Shown here: positions 33,801 to 45,071 of the stretch, in pieces | Layout: each line of letters opens with the position of its first letter | Position numbering within the stretch: position 1 is the stretch's first letter | Source: Leguminivora glycinivorella | Taxonomy: Eukaryota; Arthropoda; Insecta; Lepidoptera; Tortricidae | Length of the DNA stretch: 64,000 nt | Assembly: GCF_023078275.1 (NCBI RefSeq) | Contig: NC_062992.1 | Location: forward strand, 12,971,706 to 13,035,705 | Reading direction: 5' to 3' | Notes under the pieces: model-generated | Databases searched by the model: none | The model's input: only the letters and a program-made list of their open reading frames with translations | Told to the model about the DNA's origin: nothing | Program-made: the position numbers and the translations under genes

Positions 33801-36800
33801 ATAATAGAATAATATGTCTCACATGGACCCTGCAAGAGCACAGCAACACTATAAGCAGCACACATCACGGCATCCTGTGATGAATATATCGTGGTGTATT
33901 TGCCGCAAAAACTGCAGGATCTCGATGAGTTCTCTACACACACGGTGAAATAAAATGGACCGTTCAAACGCATACCTAAATAGTGACTTCTGAGGTAATA
34001 ATGATAAAGATTTATTATGGGGCCAATGCTGAAATCGCGAAAACAAATTTGGCTGTTCCATAGAAATGAGCGGCATCATGACAGATGACAGTCAAAACTG
34101 ATGAAACAGCCAATTTGTTTTTTTGCGATGTCAGCATTGGCCCCATAATAAATCTTGTCCATTATGACCTCAAAAATCACTAGGTATGCAGAGTTTGAAC
34201 GGTCCTTTTTATTTCACCGTGTATACAGGCTGATCATACCTATATAAGTTATAGGATTGAACTCAAACAGTGACCTTAATTTTACCCAAAGTTTCCATAA
34301 ATTATGGACACCAAACGCGCCTCAGTGCATCGCCCAAGTCGCCCGATTAAATCAAAACTGTTAATTCCAGGAGGCTGGACAAACCCCCTCATAGTAGACT
34401 GGTTTGCGGATTACGCTCGAGTCGCGTTCTCCCTCTTCGCCGATCGCGTACACACTTGGATCACCATCAACGAACCCGGCACCATTTGTGACGTCAGCTA
34501 CAGAGGATTCTTGGCTCCAGGGGTTAAGGATCATGAAGTTGGGGCGCTCCTGTGTACAAAGCATGTGCTGTTAGCCCATGCTACAGCGTATAGGGTGTAC
34601 CAAAAGGAATTTAAACCGAAATATCATGGTGAGTAGAAGGGAATTTTTCAGTAACAGTGTGACGGAGCGACCAACTGAACATCTGGGTCATCATCAACGA
34701 GTCTGGCACCATTTGTAACGTCAGCTACAGAGGATTCTTGGCTCCAGGGGTTAAGGATCATGAAGTTGGGGCGCTCCTGTGTACAAAGCATGTGCTATTA
34801 GCCCATGCTACAGTGTATAGGGTGTATCAGGAGGAATTTAAGCTGAAGTATCATGGTGAGAAAACCTAGCCGGAAAAAAATCCGTGATAGGCGGAAAATA
34901 TTATTATTAATATTAAAAACAAACGGAATCTTTAATTACCAATTTTTTTTTTCATTTTTATATAGTTAAAAGGAAAAAGCCGAACACTTATAGGACCGCT
35001 GTGCCCGTCTGTCTGTCTGTTATCTCGCAACCTAGGTAATTACTTATTATTCAATCATAAAAGCTTATCCATTTCACATCAAGTTTAGGTGTTAAAGTTA
35101 GATAGCTACAGTCAACCAATTATTGTAGAATCCGAGGCCACTCTAGAACCCTGTCATATTGACACCGTGCTTTATTTGCTGTAGCAGTCACTTTGACTTT
35201 TACTGTGAAAAGGTTCTACACGGGCCTAGGATTTAGATAGGATGACGTACATTAACTGCCAGAAAGTGGTATTTTAAAACTAAGCTACTTACAATCTTTT
35301 TGTCAGGTGAAGTGTCGATCGCGAACCAGGAGAGCTGGTTCGAACCGAAAACCGACATGGACTTGGAAATCACTCTGCTGGCCAGAGAATATTTAGTAAG
35401 TATTTAAATCACAGAGAACCTCCTATAGAGTGCCAATCTTGTAAATTTTGTGCGTGCTACAAATCACCAGTGCTTGGGGCGCGAGGAGCGGGAGGGGAAT
35501 GTGTTTAGCGCGCTGCGATTGGTCGTTTCAAGGACGGCAGGCAGTCGCGCCAGATGAAAAGGGACAGAAGTATGACTGTCCCTCTACTGTCGCGTAAGTG
35601 GCCAGTGTAAGTTGACCTATGCCGGCTCTGAATAAATTATAAATATGACTTATTTGTGGAATGTAATACCGTCCGTTTTTAAATTTGAACTTCTTGTTAC
35701 CTTTCCACACCATTTCACACTACAGGTGGACATCTTTAAGGCATCAAAATACCCTTTTTCAATTTTTTTATTGCGAAAAACACGAGCTGCTTTCGGGTCG
35801 GTTACTTGGTCGTTACTGATCGGGCACGGCGAGCGCCCGCGCTTTTATCATGGCAAATACAAGTAAGGCTGGTGACCGCCAGTCGTCTTGTAATGGATGT
35901 CTATAGGGGTTGGTCTGTGATTTAAATGCACTTTAGGTATTATGTAAACTTAACTTATTTTCCCCTCACTAGCTCGGAAACACGTGTTTTGTCCTTTAAT
36001 ACCAGCGGGTAAAAACGCATTTTATCCACTAGTGGGTAAAGTAATTTGACCTTGAATAAAGTCAAATTAACTGCTTTAAAATTGATAAAAGTAGGTGAAT
36101 CTAGTAATAAAGATGATTTTTACCACCTGTGGAACTACTGGAGGCAGTGATAAACGCATTTTTTGCGTTGTAGTTTCCTCGCTATAGTGAGGGGAAAAGT
36201 TTTGTGTTACACTCGGGTGCAAATGTATTTTACTTCTCGTGTGATAAAAAACTCGCAAGTTCAGGGTTCTATTCTCGAACCACTCGCTTCGTTCGTGGTT
36301 CAACTATAGAATCCTTTCACTTGCTCGTTTTTCAATTCCACACTCAGCGTTAAAATACAACTTTGCCCCCTTGTATAACAAATAACTATTTCTTTGCTAA
36401 AGGAAATTGCACCACCCGCTTAACTCAAGCTTGACTCAAGCTTAAGTCGGCTGTCAACTGTCAAATTCCATACAAAATAGTGGGTTAACCTCGGGTTAAC
36501 TCGCCGTTTTTGGTGGTGCAAGTAATATAGATTATCTGTGCATCAGGTCAGGTCATATTCTACTCAAAAACAACATTTTCTGACTTTTGAGTATGAGGTA
36601 TAAAGTTCATTATGCAACAATCACTAATATTGTTTTAACATGAAGTAAGTTCGAATTCGATGACGTCACTACATCGCTGACAGTGTTTTCGGTGGCCAAA
36701 AAAAAATTACACACATTTTTCATCAAAAATAAGTAATCAACATACACTTTTAATACCCAAAGTCTGTCTAGTCTAGTAGCCTATACTTATTTATTCTGTG

Positions 36801-39800
36801 TTCCAGTTCGGTCGTTACTCGCACCCCATATTCTCAGCCACAGGAGGCTGGCCGCCCGCGCTGCAGCGGTACATGGCAGATAAAAGCAAGAGGGAGGGCT
36901 TCTCGCGTTCCAGACTGCCTGCGTTCACACAGGATGAGATACGACTTGTGAAAGGTAACCCGTGAGGGCGTTACTCGCACGATAAGGGCGTTACTGGCAT
37001 TGTGAGGTCGTTACTCGCACCCTTCTCAGCCACAGGAGGCTGGCCGCCCGCGCTGGAGCGGTACATGGCGTATAAAAGCAACAGGGAGGGCTACCCGCGC
37101 TCCAGACTGCCTGCGTTTACAACTTGTGAAAGGTAACCCGTGAGGGCGTTACTCGCACGGTGAGGTCGTTACCCGCACCCTTCTCAGCCACAAGACGCAC
37201 TAGAGGACCACACTGGCCGTGGCCACAATTTGGGCCATATTCTTAGCTTGATATGTGTTAAAATGTCAAATATTAATATTAGGGCCATCTAGCCGAGCGT
37301 TCCCCAAAGGTGTAACGCCATCTTGGCCACCGCACCTTTTTCTCTATGGCTTTGAGGTACGTTTTTTTCTTAGACCTTATCCGTCTATAGTACGGAGTTA
37401 CATATGTCTTTGGAATAAGCTGACAAAGCGGCTTTATAGCAATCGACAAAGTCGAACGTTTTCCCGTGCACACACATATAGTGATCGTCGCTTGCAATGT
37501 AAAGATTATTTGATTTCACAGAACACCCCACTAGAAGCCAAATGCAAGCGATATTGTTCGAGACGCAAATCACCAATCCTTGCGGGGTGAGGCGGGCGCG
37601 CACGGTGCTGCCATTGGTCGTTTCAAATAATGGCGCGCCTTTATGATTAGCAGTAGGGATGGGAATGGGACATGTCTATTATAGACAATGGTACCGGTAC
37701 CAGTACTGTGGTGAATTTGTTTTGCAACAAATTATAATATTATAATTAAATTATAATAAGGCCTAGTTACCCTTCGGGTTGGAAGGTCAGATGGCAGTCG
37801 CTTTCATAAAACTAGTGCCTACGCCAAATTTTGGTAGTAGTTTCCAAAGCGGACCCCAGGCTCCCATGAGCCGTGGCGAATGCCGATGCCGGGATAACGC
37901 AAGGAGGATGATAATTGTGATAGCATCTCAATAAAAATCATTCTAGTAACTAATAACTAAACTGTGCATTTTTACTTACGTTTACTAAGTTAAATAACCA
38001 ACTAAATATTCTAAACTAATCAATGAACTAAATACCACTACAGACTCTACAGATTCTAGATAATTATTCACTATTACAAATCTGCTTTCTTTTATATTTC
38101 ATAAAATGGTAGCACATGGTACGAACGGCAGTACGAAGTTCCCGCAACAGACATAAACTAACATGGCCCCATGCCTAGTCGTTTACGTGAAAGGGATAGC
38201 ATATCACATTGTTAACTCGGTAAAGAGGGATGGACGCGCCTCGGCGCCGCTCAGCACAACCATATTGACCAGTATAAATGAACTCCGCGGACAATAAACA
38301 ATATTCAACAAAATAATTAATTTGACTTAACTGTGGAATGTTGTTCCATCTTTTTTACATGTAGAAGTGTTAGAAGACTTGCCACACCACTTTATGCTGT
38401 AAGAGACCATTGTTTGCAACCAAAATTGATTATTTAAGATTTTTTCCCGAGCGGACACGGACACTGTTAGCGGGTCGTATACTTGGGCGCTACTGATCGG
38501 TGTCGCACGCGTTCAAACTTTTATAAACCTGATTTGTCGTATGCTTGGTGACCGCGAGTCGCCCTGTAAGGGCCATCTTGTTGTATTGATCTGTGTTTGA
38601 TTTCAATCAAATCTTGGTATATTATTTTTTATTTGGTATTACAAATTTATATTTTTCCAAGAACCCAGTTGACCTCTACACAGGATCATTCGACTACTAC
38701 GGGCTGAACCACTACACGTCTCGCGTGGTGCGCGCCGCAGTCCCCGGCGAGCCGCTGCAATACATGATGCAAGGAATCGAAGAAGTGGAGGCAGCCCTGG
38801 AGACTAGGCCACATTGGGGGGCTGCTGCAGCGTCTTGGCTAAAGGTCTGTTACTGTTATCCATAATATCATCATCATTTGCTGCTGAGCATAGGCCTCCC
38901 TTTGTGTACGCCACTTATCCCAGTCCCGGCCTAATCTCATCCAGAAGTGCCCCGCAGTTTTTCGAATGTCGTCCACCCAACGAGCCAAACGGATTCCAGG
39001 CGCTTCTTACATCCGATAGCGGGCACCATTCGGTCAACATTTTGGTCCACCTGCCATCACTGCCTGGCAACACGCCCCGCCCAATTCCATTTGAGTTTGG
39101 AAATGACGTCACCCACGTCCCACACCTTGGTGCGGCGTCGGATTTCGACATTCCTCACTCGATCTTGAAGCTTAATGCCGAACATGGTGCGCTCCATCGC
39201 TATCTGGCTACCCGTATCTTATGCACAGCCTTTTTAGTGAGCGTCCATGTCTCGGCACCGTATATCATGGTGGGCAGGACACACTGGTTGAAGAGACGAG
39301 TCGAGTCCATACTATACTATCTTCTTCTTCTTCAACCTAGCGTTTTCCCGGCCTAGCGCAAGGGTCCGCTTTCCTGCTCAATCTTCTCCACTTTGCCCGG
39401 TCTTCGGCATCCTTAGGCGTGAGATTGTTCTCTTGCATGTCCGCTGTCACGACGTCCAGCCAGCGCTTCTTAGGCCTACCGTGGCCGCGTGACCTAGAGC
39501 GTTGGACAGTGATACTACCGGTATACTATACTATTTAATATTATAAATGGGAAAATGTGTCTGTTCGCGGGCGAAAGCTATGAATTGACGTGATTTTTTG
39601 GCAATAGTTGAAAAGGGTAGGGAGTGACAAAGGCTACTTTTTGTCTCTTTCTAATGATTTTGTCAACCTGCAGGTGAACCCTCAAGGCCTTCGGCGGCTC
39701 CTGCAGCTGATCAAGCAGCAGTACGGGGACGTGAAGATCCTGATCACCGAGAACGGGTACTCCGACACCGGCGCACAGCTCCAAGACCGGGACCGGGTCC

Positions 39801-41871
39801 AATACTACAGGGACTACTTGGAGCAGGTGACTAGCTACATCCTGCAGGTGGAGCCAGAACTGCTGCAGCAGTACGGAGAGGTCCTCAACAAAACAATAAA
39901 AACATATAAACATATTATAAAAAACTAGCAGCGGGGCAGGGCCCAAGCTATCGGTGGTTAGGGCTGCAGAGAGAGGGATGTTGCCAATGTGGGATGTTGA
40001 ATCAACGATCATTGTTCCGATAGTCGTTTCAGCGAACGGTCTCATAGCGAAGAGTCTCGACCAACATCTTAAGAGACTCTCGCTAGGTGGCTGGATCAAG
40101 GGCCAGATGCAGAAGGCGGTGATCTTGGACACGGCGTGGATGTCCGACGGTTCCTCTCTCTGCAGCCCTAACCACCGGCAGCTTGGGCCCTGCCCCGCTA
40201 CTGGCGGCACCCTAGGTTAGGTTTTTTATAATGTGTTTATATATTTTTCCCCTCACTAGCTCGGAAACACGTGTTTTGTCCTTTAATACCAGCGGGTAAA
40301 AACGCATTTTATTCACTAGTGGGTAAAGTAATTAGACCTTGAATAAAATCAAATTAACTGCTTTAAAATGGATAAAAGTAGGTAAATCTAGTAATAAAGA
40401 TGATTTACCACCTGTGGAACTACTGGAAGCAGTGATAAACGCATTTTTTGCGTTGTAGTTTCCTCGCTATAATGAGGGGAAAAGTTTTGTGTTACACTCG
40501 GGTGCAAATGTATTGTGTTAAAAAACTCGCAAGTTCAGGATTCTATTCTCGAACCACTCGCTTCGCTCGTGGTTCAACTATAGAATCCTTTCACTTGCTC
40601 GTTTTTCAATTCCACACTCGGCGTTAAAATACAAATTTGCCCCCTTGTATAACAAATAACTATTGTATTGCTTTGTATGCGGTTTTTTATTTTACTTTTA
40701 TAATCATATTATAAAAATACCTAGCCTAAGAAGGAAAATAAATACTGAGAAGAACAAATAAATATTTGTATTTTTTTTAAATATTTCTTCTGCGTATTTC
40801 ACGTTTACGACTCAAAGAATAGAAAAATTAAAATAATTCGCTTCCTGTATACAAACTCCTTTATTTAACTTTTCTTTAAAAGTAGTTTGTTGGAAAAATA
40901 ACATTAATTTAATCTAATTATTCAGCGAAGTTTTCGGTGTGCGATATAGGTAGTAACAATAGTTTGTAAGACCTTATTATAAACCACATGACATGTATTT
41001 AAAAAATTGCACTAGTCATATCCTTATTAATATTTAAATCGCTACCTGAAATCCGCTCTCTATTAATTAAGTTGTTATCACTGTCTTTAAAACAATAAAT
41101 GATCAGGTTCTCTTGGCGATGAACGAGGACGCGGTGCGAGTGGTTGGCTACACGGCGTGGTCGCTGCTCGACAACTTCGAGTGGGTGGCTGGCTACACGT
41201 ACGTATACTCATCATCATCATATCAGCCCTTAATCGCCCACTGAGCATAGGCCTCTCTTCTAGCACATCTCGGACACTGGCGATCAAATATATGAAAGAG
41301 GCGCGTCCCTAACACACAATCTAAGCTCGTGTAGGTGAACGCGTACTATGCTTGTATGAGTGAAATATGACAGGTCGACAGTTCGCGTTTTTGACAGGCG
41401 GTAACTGTGAGGTAACCGAGAGGGGGTGGGCGGCACTTTCAGCGCGGGGTGCGGGAGTGGCAGTACTGTACGATAGTACTCTATTTTACTGTGCTTCTAG
41501 TACGCCACTTCTCCCGGTCTCGCTTCTTGTACAACACAACCCCCAATTGTTAAACGTTCGCTAAAGTTATCGAGCTGATAAAAATCGCTTGGCCCTTTAC
41601 GACGTATTGGTGTGATAGAAAAGGACAAACGATTTTTATCGGCTTGTTAACTGTTATGAATAAGGGGGTCAGTATTTATTTTGTGCAATAAAGTTTAAAC
41701 GAGTGATTCGTTAACTGTGCCAGGTCGCGCTTCGGTCTATACGCCGTGGATTTCAGCTCGCCTCTGCGTCCCCGCGCCGCGCGCGCCTCCGCGCGGTTCT
41801 ACGCGGGCGTGGCGCGCGCGGGAGCCCGCAGCGTCGCGCCGGCTCACAACACTACGCGTGCAATACAATAA
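30858..41871 (+). CDS. Glycoside hydrolase family 1 (beta-glucosidase/myrosinase-like), 11 exons
   Basis: Exons: 30858-30880, 31372-31487, 32654-32801, 33596-33762, 34371-34628, 35307-35395, 36807-36954, 38684-38844, 39674-39826, 41107-41198, 41724-41871. All junctions are in frame, giving 500 residues, normal for the family. Residues 1-18 (MYLLAVVGVLAVTVTSES) are a signal peptide, so the enzyme is secreted, probably into gut or saliva as in other insects. Landmarks: FPPGFQFGVATSAYQIEGGW near the N-terminus, acid/base Glu186 in TINEP, GLNHYTSR in exon 8, nucleophile Glu396 in ITENG, and WSLLDNFEW in exon 10. It should hydrolyse beta-glycosides with retention; substrate specificity cannot be read from this. 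Oddities: an Arg/Ala-rich C-terminus from a very GC-rich last exon, a repeat ending 9 bp before the exon 2 acceptor, and partial copies of exons 5 and 7 beside the originals. Confidence 0.92.
31088..31362 (+). repeat. Repeat family D, copy 2 (abuts GH1 exon 2)
   Basis: Runs from CCCCTCACTAGCTCGG to ACTCGGGTGCAAATG. Only AATTTTCAG separates it from exon 2, so the intron's branch-point region lies inside the repeat. Confidence 0.8.
31500..31730 (+). repeat. Repeat family C, copy 2
   Basis: Begins CACACCTCGGACACTGGCG 12 bp after the exon 2 donor. Compared with copy 1 it has an extra GTAACTGTGAG stretch, also present in copy 3. Confidence 0.85.
31816..31884 (+). repeat. (ATGA)n microsatellite
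   Basis: About 17 copies of a 4-base unit in GH1 intron 2. Confidence 0.95.
32426..32633. repeat. Two adjacent foldback elements before GH1 exon 3
   Basis: 32426-32537 has TAGCACATGAT...GAGATAGA arms answered by TCTATCTCGCGG...ATCATGTGCTA. 32543-32633 has long arms around CTTGCCTTGTCGCGCGCGAG and its complement. The second is repeated almost exactly at 51017-51107. It ends 20 bp before exon 3. Confidence 0.8.
32905..33060 (-). repeat. LINE-tail-like repeat
   Basis: Reverse-complement match to 39545-39660 (AAAGGCTACTTTTTGTCTC, GAATTGACGTGATTTTTT-type words). A common untranslated LINE/SINE tail, I infer. Located in GH1 intron 3. Confidence 0.5.
33157..33468 (+). repeat. 157-bp direct tandem duplication of a foldback unit
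   Basis: Two copies starting GGGTGGCTAGCCGAATGGC at 33157 and 33314, nearly identical; the second lacks a few bases near the end. Each copy starts with TAGCCGAATGGCA and ends with TGCCATTCGGCTA, so each is itself a small inverted-repeat element. Confidence 0.9.
33939..34223. mobile_element. Foldback MITE with ACACGGTGAAATAAAA ends
   Basis: ACACGGTGAAATAAAA at the left and its near complement at 34208-34223. The inner arms match through ATGGGGCCAATGCTGA and TCAGCATTGGCCCCAT, so almost the whole 285 bp is palindromic. In GH1 intron 4. Confidence 0.85.
34678..34855 (+). pseudogene. Partial duplicate of GH1 exon 5
   Basis: Matches the last ~180 bp of exon 5, including the GTGAG donor, with about a dozen differences. 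It lacks an acceptor and the first third of the exon. The catalytic NEP motif reads NES here, so inclusion would give a damaged enzyme. Confidence 0.85.
35440..35935 (+). repeat. Diverged repeat in GH1 intron 6, related to 37560-38600
   Basis: Words such as CAAATCACCA, ATTGGTCGTTTCAA, GTGGAATGT, CACACCA and GGTGACCGC...GTCGTC recur in the same order at 37560-37640 and 38325-38590. No coding sense found. Likely an old duplicated transposable element. Confidence 0.5.
35958..36390 (+). repeat. Repeat family D, copy 3
   Basis: The most complete copy together with 40243-40674, running from TTCCCCTCACTAGCTCGG to CCCCCTTGTATAACAAATAAC. Confidence 0.85.
36545..36785 (-). repeat. Dispersed ~240-bp repeat
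   Basis: Reverse complement of 43900-44115 (shared GGCCACCGAAAACGCTGTCA, GACGTCA, GTATTAAAAGTGTATG). Located in GH1 intron 6. Confidence 0.7.
37006..37132 (+). pseudogene. Partial duplicate of GH1 exon 7
   Basis: Copies exon 7 from GTCGTTACTCGCACC to the AAAG|GTAACC donor, with a deletion near its end (CACAGGATGAGATACG missing) and no acceptor. Further short GTTACTCGCAC copies at 36968-37010 and 37146-37180 show repeated unequal exchange. Confidence 0.85.
38865..39300 (-). pseudogene. RTE-like LINE polymerase C-terminal fragment
   Basis: The minus-strand frame contains VWDVGDVISKLKWNWAGRVA, then SDGRWTKMLTEWCP, with an ATG-repeat tail at the 3' end (near 38870). This order (LKW.WAGH.AR...RWT...W.P) is the C-terminal signature of RTE-type and related LINEs. 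Interrupted by stops. In GH1 intron 8. Confidence 0.7.
39315..39535. repeat. Dispersed repeat with CTTCTTCTTC start
   Basis: Contains CCTAGCGTTTTCCCGGCC and GCCAGCGCTTCTTAGGCC and is bounded by TATACTAT at both ends. Recognised as repeat-like from style only; no second copy in the window. Confidence 0.35.
39897..40240 (+). mobile_element. LINE C-terminal fragment with inverted ends
   Basis: 40000-40150 encodes IIVPIVVSANGLIAKSLDQH, then MQKAVILDTAW, the conserved tail of a group of insect LINE polymerases. The left end (AGCGGGGCAGGGCCCAAGCT, then GGTTAGGGCTGCAGAGAGAGG shortened) reappears inverted at 40157-40202, so the fragment is flanked by a ~48-bp inverted copy of its own end. In GH1 intron 9. 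Confidence 0.65.
40243..40674 (+). repeat. Repeat family D, copy 4
   Basis: Full-length copy in GH1 intron 9, nearly identical to copy 3. Confidence 0.85.
41262..41485 (+). repeat. Repeat family C, copy 3
   Basis: In GH1 intron 10, starting 64 bp after the exon 10 donor. Confidence 0.85.
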
Positions 41872-41885
41872 ACTTAACTTATGTT

Positions 41886-42085
41886 TAGCGACAACCCACA
41901 CTCAAGTGACGCATGTCGTAAGACGCGGAACGGACGTCAGCGCCGCGCAGCCCGAGTGTAATTTAAAAAACGCCTCTTTAGTACATTTTGTATAGGAAGG
42001 ACGTAAGTCGCGCCCTGATCGACGCGGCGCGCGCTTCAAGTGACGCGTCGCTTACGACTTACGACGTGCGTCGCCTGATTGTGGA
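41886..42085. mobile_element. Diverged foldback MITE (family F) in the GH1 3' flank
   Basis: Starts 15 bp after the GH1 stop codon. It contains ACATTTTGTATAGGAAGGAC and GACGCGGAACGGACGTCAGC, shared with the foldbacks at 43397-43673 and 59043-59332. Its right arm is degenerate. Confidence 0.7.
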
Positions 42086-42201
42086 TATGCATGATTTTTT
42101 ATTTTAACGATAAATTGATATATGTGATATACTATGGTTTTCTGACTCTAAGAAAAATATTTACATCGGTTTTAATACTAAATCGGTGTTAGATAAATCA
42201 T

Positions 42202-42207
42202 AATAAA
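42202..42207 (+). terminator. Possible poly(A) signal of the GH1 gene
   Basis: AATAAA, 331 bp past the stop. An earlier AATAAA at 41867-41872 overlaps the stop codon itself and could serve instead if the MITE-bearing 3' UTR is not used. Confidence 0.3.
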
Positions 42208-42771
42208 ATAGGCTAAATCTTATTTATATAAATTTATAATTATTGGTAAAATTTGTAAGAAAAGTTTTACTACTGTTAGAAAGGTACACTATTTGAGAAA
42301 CCCCTATGATAATAGTATTTTTGCAACAGGCGTCAAAGGTCAGGTCAGGAGGTCAAAAAGACGACTGGCGTGGGTAACAATTTGAGGCGAAGCCGAAAAT
42401 TGTTATTAAGACGCCACGACTATTTTCTTACTCAGTAAACATCGTTGCATGCAATACTTTTTCTACGACTATGCACTTAATTTTTAATTGTTTTCTAGAA
42501 TAACTTTCGTGAAATTCACACTGTTTCCTGTATTTTACACAGCCAGCGCAGCTGCCCAAAGCCATTCCCGCCACTTACCGCGCACTATCGTCAAAGCGTT
42601 ACCATGGTTACAGAGTCAAACAATGCGTTTTCAATTTTTTCGTTACTGCGCGCGTGCGCGGGAAGCCGATGGGCGCTGGCTTTGGGCAAAGAAGATCGAG
42701 TAAGTATTATAGAGAGTTACTGTCGAAGTAAAATGTGTAATCATAGTGCATAGACTGCCATCTTAAGATCG

Positions 42772-42915
42772 GTGTACAGTCGCCATCAGATATATAAGAG
42801 CGCCCGAGGTACTCAAAAATATCTGAACACGCCTCTAACGCCTAGGCAATAGAGGCGTGTTCAGATATTTTTGAGTACCTCGGGCGCTCTTATATATCTG
42901 ATGGCGACTGTACAC
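42772..42915. mobile_element. Near-perfect palindromic MITE, 144 bp
   Basis: About 66-bp arms (GTGTACAGTCGCCATCAGAT and its complement at the far end) with a ~12-base loop (ACGCCTAGGCAA). No mismatch seen by eye. Confidence 0.9.
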
Positions 42916-43179
42916 TCTAGCCCATGATGATAGATGGGTGTACCTAGTTGTTAAGATTACAGATACACTATGGTTGCAATAAATGACTAAATAAAAACAA
43001 TCATCACAAACGTATCATTTATTTCAAAAAAGTATGGCGAGGAGTAAAATTAAAAATTAAGTACTAATCTTGACGCGGTAAATCTCTATGACAATTTTTA
43101 CGAGTCGCTTTTAAATAAAATATTATAAATTATGATAACGTAATTAAATATCTAGGCGTGACACATAAATATTAACATT

Positions 43180-43260
43180 ATATTAGGACATTATTATACA
43201 GATCGACTTACTCTCACGCTAGGCTCAAGAAGGCGTGTGTTGCGCGACTTGCGCGGCTTC
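43180..43260 (-). mobile_element. Fragment of tRNA-derived SINE family B
   Basis: Matches the 3' part of the SINE at 29640-29845 (TTAGGACATTA...GGCTCAAGAAGGC). Confidence 0.6.
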
Positions 43261-43396
43261 GATCGCGTTAAACTACTTGTTGTCTCTTTCTAACTTCCCT
43301 TTTCTCTAAGGCTGGTTTGAGTGTCGCGCGGACCGTCCGCGCGGAGCGATCCGCACGACCAATTTGTGTCAAGTTGATGTCATCCGCGCCACTCTA

Positions 43397-43673
43397 AGGG
43401 ACCATCCCCACTCAGGCGACGCATATCCAGAGACGCGGAACGGACGTCAGCGCCACGCCGCCCGAATGTAATTTAAAAAAAAAGTCTCCTCAGTACATTT
43501 TGTATAGGAAGGACGTAAGACGCGCCCCCAGCGACGTCCGTTGCCCGTCCCTTGCTCGTCCTTCCTATACAAAGTGTACTGAGAAGACGTTTTTTTAAAT
43601 TACATTCGGGCGGCGTGGCGCTGACGTCTGTTCCGCGTCTCTGACATGCGTCGCCTGAGTGGGGATGGTCCCT
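43397..43673. mobile_element. Foldback MITE (family F), 277 bp
   Basis: AGGGACCATCCCCACTCAGG at the left and its complement at the right. The arms extend inward through ACATTTTGTATAGGAAGGAC and its complement. Related to 41886-42085 and 59043-59332. Confidence 0.88.
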
Positions 43674-43899
43674 AAAACGCTCCCTGAAGTTAACACATAT
43701 TAGTCCGGTTGGGATCGATAATAATATATACTTTATTGTACACCACTTATTTACAATGAGATTACAAAAAAAAACATATTAAGAAGCAGGTAACAACAGG
43801 CGGTCTTATCGCTAAAAAGCGATCTCTACCAGACAACCTTAGGGTAGCAGGAAATAGATTGCAAATGCAAATGATTATTTCCTGTAGTATTTCACATAA

Positions 43900-44115
43900 G
43901 AAACCAATGTTTATAGATTTTGGGTATTAAAAGTGTATGGTGGCTACTGGCTACGTATTTTCGATTAAAAATGTGTGTAATATTTTTTTTAACTTTGGCC
44001 ACCGAAAACGCTGTCAGACATGTAGTGACGTCATAGAACCTAACTTAACTTCATGTCGAGTCAATCACTGACATGATGAACTTTATGCCTCATACTTATA
44101 TACACATGGTACATG
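43900..44115 (+). repeat. Dispersed ~240-bp repeat, second copy
   Basis: Inverted counterpart of 36545-36785. Confidence 0.7.
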
Positions 44116-44360
44116 AATAAATGATTTTACTTTTTATTTTTTTATATGTCAGAAAATTTCGTGTTCAATTCGATTTACGTCATGCACAGACAACCTATAG
44201 ATTGACATGGCTGATGTTGTTTTTGTCTGATTAAGTGAAAGTGTACTTTATAATAGTACATTACTACAGAGGCCGGGACAAAGGGGGTTGCCGGCCGAAG
44301 ACATATAGACATATAGGTCTGAGGCGGGCAACCCCATTTCCCGCCGAGGTATGTATAGTG

Positions 44361-44840
44361 CTTTTCTCAAACATGGTATGAAATAAATAAAGTCTACTGA
44401 AAATAGTAACTTTGGATGGCTGTATCTCCTAAACGGTGCGTCGTAGCGCAAAAATAATCGAATTTTCGTTCCCCTTTGATACCTCGTATACGCTTATAAG
44501 AAAACAAAAAGTTAAAAAAAAAATAAAAAAAAAACGAAAAAAATTTTTTTTTGTATGAAAACGCACCCAAAATCAAATATTGTCTAGGGCCCGTACCAGT
44601 TGCAGTCGGCACGTCTATAAAGCCCCTTGTAGTTTTTTTTTTAATTGGCTAAATACCTGGATGTTATGTCACAATTATCTGTGTTTGGAAATTAAAAAAG
44701 AAGACTTTGCCGGCCTTGGCCTGCAAGGTTTGTATGAAATTCCATTATCTATAAATCGTCCTAGCCGCACCTGCAACGTCATACTTCGCTGCCAATTATA
44801 AGGCACATAACATCAATATTTCATACCATGTTTGAGAAAA
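44361..44840. mobile_element. Element with 24-bp inverted ends
   Basis: CTTTTCTCAAACATGGTATG at 44361 and its complement at 44821-44840. The interior has poly-T/A runs and no ORF of note. 44870-44965 downstream matches 58845-58920 in reverse (GGGTCAAGTAGCCTG). Confidence 0.55.
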
Positions 44841-45071
44841 TGTTTTTGCGGTTTTCAAGTCGTAATAAAATATGGTACTATTTTTTTCGGTTAATTGGAC
44901 AGTAATTAATAATATAAGATAGACTTTAAAAAAGGGTCAAGTAGCCTGTTGTCCAATTTAACGCGAGCAAAAGCTAGTTTTCTATAGTTCTGCAATCTCG
45001 CAAGTTGGCATATTATAGATATAGACTGACGACACTTGCGATCACTGAGGCCACACATTGACTTTGCTATA

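Noticed and set aside
38814..39356. 180-residue plus-strand ORF
   Set aside because: Antisense to a LINE polymerase remnant on the minus strand.
39578..40210. 210-residue minus-strand ORF
   Set aside because: Antisense to GH1 exon 9 and a LINE fragment; GC-rich coding strand gives an open shadow frame.
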